Shown: positions 61,301 to 64,000 of the stretch, piece after piece
Layout: each line of letters opens with the position of its first letter
Position numbering within the stretch: position 1 is the stretch's first letter
Source: Gelatoporia subvermispora B
Lineage: Eukaryota; Basidiomycota; Agaricomycetes; Polyporales; Gelatoporiaceae
Direction: 5' to 3'
DNA length: 64,000 nucleotides
NCBI GenBank assembly: GCA_000320605.2
Contig: KB445810.1
Span: 1 to 64,000 of the forward strand
Notes under the pieces: model-generated
Seen by the model: the letters and a program-made list of their open reading frames with translations, nothing else
Database searches by the model: none
Told to the model about the DNA's origin: nothing
Translations under genes and position numbers: made by a program

Positions 61301-62133
61301 CGGAGACGAGTCAATACACGCATCCCGACGTTGCTTCGATGCCGTCGTCGCCCATCCTTTCCAAGGGCAACATGTTCAACGGCACGCCCAAGGAGAAGTC
61401 TACAGAGAAGAAACCCAGTACGTGGTTCCGGCGTAAGACCTCGCGTCTCGACTCGCCCACATCATCCAGCTCCGGGCTGGACCGCTCCGCATCGACGCGC
61501 GCGCGCAACCTCGCCGCGACGGCGCCGCTGGATATTCCGCGTCCCCAAACTGCCTCTCCCGCGCCGTCGCCGTCGCCGTCGAGCCCTGTGTCATCCTCGC
61601 GCCTCGCGGGCGAGCACAAGAAGTCCTCACCCGAGCTACTCCGGGGCCGCAGCAAGCGCGAGAGCAGGTCCGGCGCAGCCGCGCGCCTCCCGCCCCGGCC
61701 CTCCACCGCGGGCGCGACGGTCGGCTCACATGGGCATTCGCACCTCAGCACAGTCGTCCCTGATGTCCCGCCCTTACCTGCATCGTTGGGCTCCTCCCCG
61801 AATGGCTCGGCCGCTGACGGTACGATACATACGAACATGAACGGCAAGGACAGGGAGAGCCCCAGCCCCGCGCGCGGGCCAGCCGGCCCGGGGCAGACGC
61901 TGTCGCCGGTGGTGGGCCCGCTTGGCTTGGGCTTCACGATGTCGACGACGACGACTGCGAGCAGTAAGAGTTCCCCGGATAGCCCGGTGTCCCCGTCTGC
62001 GTCTGGGAGTTCGGGTGGCAACTGGAAGCGCGCGACAAGGAAGCTGAGCTTGACGGCGCCTATGCTTGGGTTTGGCAGGAAGGAGAAGGAGAAGGCGCGG
62101 GAGAGGGAACGGGAGAAGGAGAGGGAGCGATAG
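58353..62133 (+). CDS. Ubiquitin carboxyl-terminal hydrolase, CreB/USP12-46 type
   Basis: Cysteine deubiquitinase. The family includes fungal CreB, which acts in carbon catabolite repression with a WD-repeat partner (CreC, UAF1 in animals). Exons 58353-58478, 58532-58545, 59364-59887, 59936-60251, 60355-60552 and 60615-62133 join in phase. The Cys box [22 protein letters not shown] is spread over three exons, with the catalytic Cys codon split by an intron. Also seen are [16 protein letters not shown], the zinc-finger pairs CLTC and [23 protein letters not shown], and the His box [20 protein letters not shown] followed by DDDN. A Pro-rich insert follows the Cys box. The C-terminal 450 residues are Ser/Pro-rich and end in a run of Glu-Arg and Lys, longer than in yeast relatives. 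Stop at 62131-62133. Confidence 0.92.
58546..59363 (+). other. Unusually long intron of the ubiquitin protease
   Basis: 818 nt from GTGTGT to CACCAG, against about 45-105 nt for the other introns of this gene. It splits the catalytic Cys codon (TG/C). No terminal repeats or ORF of a known family are visible inside. Confidence 0.7.
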
Positions 62134-63145
62134 CATCGGCAAACAGGATGATGTGAAGGACATGCTAGGAACCGGGTGTAAGGACGAGGGAATAAGGGTG
62201 AGGATTGAGGGACCGAGTGGCAGGATGCGAGGGGAGCTTGGGAGGGAAGTGAGAAAGAGGAACAGAGTCGACGGAGGACTCGCCGACGACCCGCTACGTC
62301 GTCGATTCGCGCGGTGAGGACCGCCGCAGGCCGTGCGTGCTCGTGCCGTTGGTTTGAGCATTTTTATTGTCTTTCTTCGTGCGTGCGCCTTGTATCATTC
62401 ATCTCTACTTGCAGCACCCGCCACTCTGCACATTGCCGGCCGCAGCCATGCTGTACTGCTTGTGGCCACTGTAGTATTCGCTCGGACGAGTAGTATCTAT
62501 ACCTACCATGCTTTGCGACATATCCTTAGCAGTTTGTACGTACATTACTAGCTGCGCACATAATCTACACCACACGCAGATGCTACCTTTGCTGGACGCG
62601 ATGGTGAGAATGCACCGAGAGCGGTTTAGTATAGGTTCATGATGCGCCCAAAACCGATCCCTTTGGTGATTCATTGAGCATGGTATCGCGCCGACCGTGA
62701 TCTGTTTGCGCGAATTCGCATCGTCCTGCATCCACGACGGAAACACTCAATTTGACGAAGAAGTATACAATACATAGCATGCTGTTGACCAGAGGTCTGG
62801 AATGCTCGAGAGCGACACGTTAGTAAAGACAACTACATCCATCAGGAAAATTTACCTCTTGCGACTTGGCAGTGTCTTTGTTGCCTCTTTAGCGCCCCTT
62901 AAGCACCTCGTAAGGCAAATAAGATGCTATAAGGCAAATTGATGTTTTTTTCTTCCTGATGGGCCTTGAATGCTTCAGAGACAATAGACTTGCTTCCCGC
63001 TCGTTTAGTTGTACTTGAAGCCGCCCAGACGAATGGCTAGTGCCGGCCTTTGGTACGCTCAACCTCAGAAGTTCGTGAAGTTTACATGATGTCGAGCCCA
63101 ATGATCCACAACCTGACAAGTAACAACGTCGTGACGCCGCAGGGC
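62134..63145. other. Intergenic, no gene seen
   Basis: About 1 kb downstream of the protease, probably its 3' UTR followed by non-coding DNA. A small direct repeat, TAAGGCAAAT, occurs at about 62911 and 62931. Confidence 0.4.
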
Positions 63146-63487
63146 TAGTGCTTTGCACGGGTAAGGGTAACCCGCGCGGGTTGGGTACCCTTACCCGTGA
63201 GGGTACGGGTACGGGTCGTTGTGCTAGTACCCGTGAACCCTGCGGGTACGGCCAAAGCGCCCAAAAGAGCGCTTTGGGAACGAATTCGAGCATGCGGGAG
63301 CCATACCAGGGCTCCCGCATACTCTCCGTACCATTTTTGACACCGCAGCAGTGTCCTAGAGGGCGCTTGGCCAACCCCGGACCAGCGCTTCGCGTACCCG
63401 TACCCGTGCTCACGGGTCTATACCCTCCGCGGGTACGGGTACGGGTCATAGCGCTGGCACCCGGGGGTAGACCCGTGCAAAGCACTA
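63146..63487. mobile_element. Non-autonomous hAT-type MITE, copy 2
   Basis: 342 bp with terminal inverted repeat TAGTGCTTTGCACGGGT and its exact inverse, flanked by CGCAGGGC on both sides (63138-63145 and 63488-63495). Same terminal sequence and GGGTA-rich interior as the element at 23-526, so the two belong to one family. Both target duplications are perfect, pointing to recent insertion. A central segment (63250-63310) carries its own inverted repeat around GAACGAATTC and GGGAGCC. Confidence 0.88.
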
Positions 63488-63674
63488 CGCAGGGCTAAGG
63501 GGACGCACCGGGGTCCTGGTTTTTGTCCGGACCTAGTGTGCAGCCGGAGTTCTATCCACCGAATAAAGTTTGGTATATTGGGACAGATCAGGTACATCAG
63601 CAAAATCTCCATTTTGCTTTGACCGCTTTTACGTCTTTTTCGGGCAATAAGCGCCCTTAAAGCGGTAGAAGTGG

Positions 63675-63706
63675 GAAAATCCCAGTCCCCTGGGACTGGG
63701 ATTTTC
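63675..63706. repeat. Perfect 15-bp hairpin with 2-nt loop
   Basis: Left arm 63675-63689 begins GAAAATCCCAGTCCC; the right arm 63692-63706 is its exact inverse complement, separated by CT. It lies between the MITE and the DUF6533 start. It could be a cruciform, a terminator-like RNA fold, or a relic of a foldback element. Confidence 0.85.
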
Positions 63707-63910
63707 TCGCTTTCCCTGCTTTTCTAGCACAAAGAAGGAAAAGTGGCGCCAAAGCAGAGGCAACATTTTCCTGATGTATCCCGTAGGTGGAGACCTGGGG
63801 TGCTGTACTATGGAGTACGTCATTCCTAGTAATACACAGCCTCCTTTGAAATGCATAAGAAGGGGCATGGTTCTACTCGCTACTAGTCGCACTTTCTTCC
63901 TAGCTTCATT

Positions 63911-64000
63911 ATGGCGTACGTTGGACCGGAGAGCGTTGCTACTAATGTGACAGCAGTGCTGCAAAGTGAGTGAGTACACTCAAACCTCATACCATCTACT
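63911..64000 (+). CDS. DUF6533 membrane protein, first exon (cut by window end)
   Basis: Exon 1 (63911-63969) is 59 nt and encodes MAYVGPESVATNVTAVLQS, followed by a GTGAGT donor. Length, phase and sequence match exon 1 of the DUF6533 gene at 37232-37290 (MAYIGQESATADVVASLQS). The remainder, with the membrane segments, lies beyond the window. Confidence 0.75.

Noticed and set aside
61200..61840. Arg/Pro-rich alternative frame within the last exon of the ubiquitin protease
   Set aside because: It is an out-of-frame shadow of a Ser/Pro-rich GC-rich exon.
1..64000. CRISPR arrays, bacterial operons, prophage or tRNA genes
   Set aside because: No regularly spaced repeats, ribosome-binding sites or tRNA arm motifs are seen; dense spliceosomal introns show a fungal nuclear sequence.

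Overview
The window looks like nuclear DNA of an agaricomycete basidiomycete, probably a wood-decay polypore-type fungus (inference). The evidence is many introns of about 50-60 nt, very short exons, GC-rich codon use, and families typical of this group: DUF6534 and DUF6533 multi-pass membrane proteins, an MHYT hybrid histidine kinase, basidiomycete L-amino-acid oxidases and a CreB/USP12-46-type deubiquitinase. The gene models were spliced by eye from donor, acceptor and phase. Exact ends are firm where phases close through the whole gene and approximate where I say so.

Layout. 1-920: a 504-bp hAT-type MITE with a perfect 8-bp target duplication, followed by the last exon of an acidic protein. 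3.0-8.4 kb: an unrecognised conserved-looking gene, then atg101 (autophagy initiation) divergent from cct3 (TRiC/CCT chaperonin gamma subunit) across a 195-bp promoter. 9.3-19.9 kb: three tandem DUF6534 membrane proteins (A, B, C) interrupted by two DNA-transposon derivatives. 20.4-24.4 kb: a complete MHYT hybrid histidine kinase. 26.2-28.2 kb: DUF6534 copy D. 28.5-30.6 kb: cofactor-independent phosphoglycerate mutase on the minus strand. 31.0-33.1 kb: DUF6534 copy E on the minus strand. 33-37 kb: decayed DNA with an L-amino-acid-oxidase pseudogene fragment. 37.2-39.0 kb: a DUF6533 protein. 39.4-48.2 kb: two tandem L-amino-acid oxidases and an FAD-dependent DAO-family amine oxidase. 48.3-53.5 kb: a C2-domain membrane protein and an F-box protein. 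54.2 kb: a short copy of the 16.4-kb transposon. 54.8-57.0 kb: a TKL-like protein kinase. 58.4-62.1 kb: a ubiquitin-specific protease. 63.1-64.0 kb: a second hAT MITE, a perfect hairpin, and the first exon of another DUF6533 gene cut by the window edge.

Main result. All five DUF6534 genes share the same ladder of tiny exons in the same phases (14, 10, 18, 26, 25, 12 and 16 nt). Exact intron absences in copy A (one) and copy B (two) look like precise losses. Copy E lacks a canonical donor after its 18-nt exon. The cluster therefore looks like a locally duplicated set of orphan multi-pass membrane proteins beside a sensor kinase, but any functional link is inference. The two amino-acid oxidases, their pseudogene relic and the nearby DAO enzyme suggest a local expansion of H2O2- and ammonia-releasing amine oxidation.
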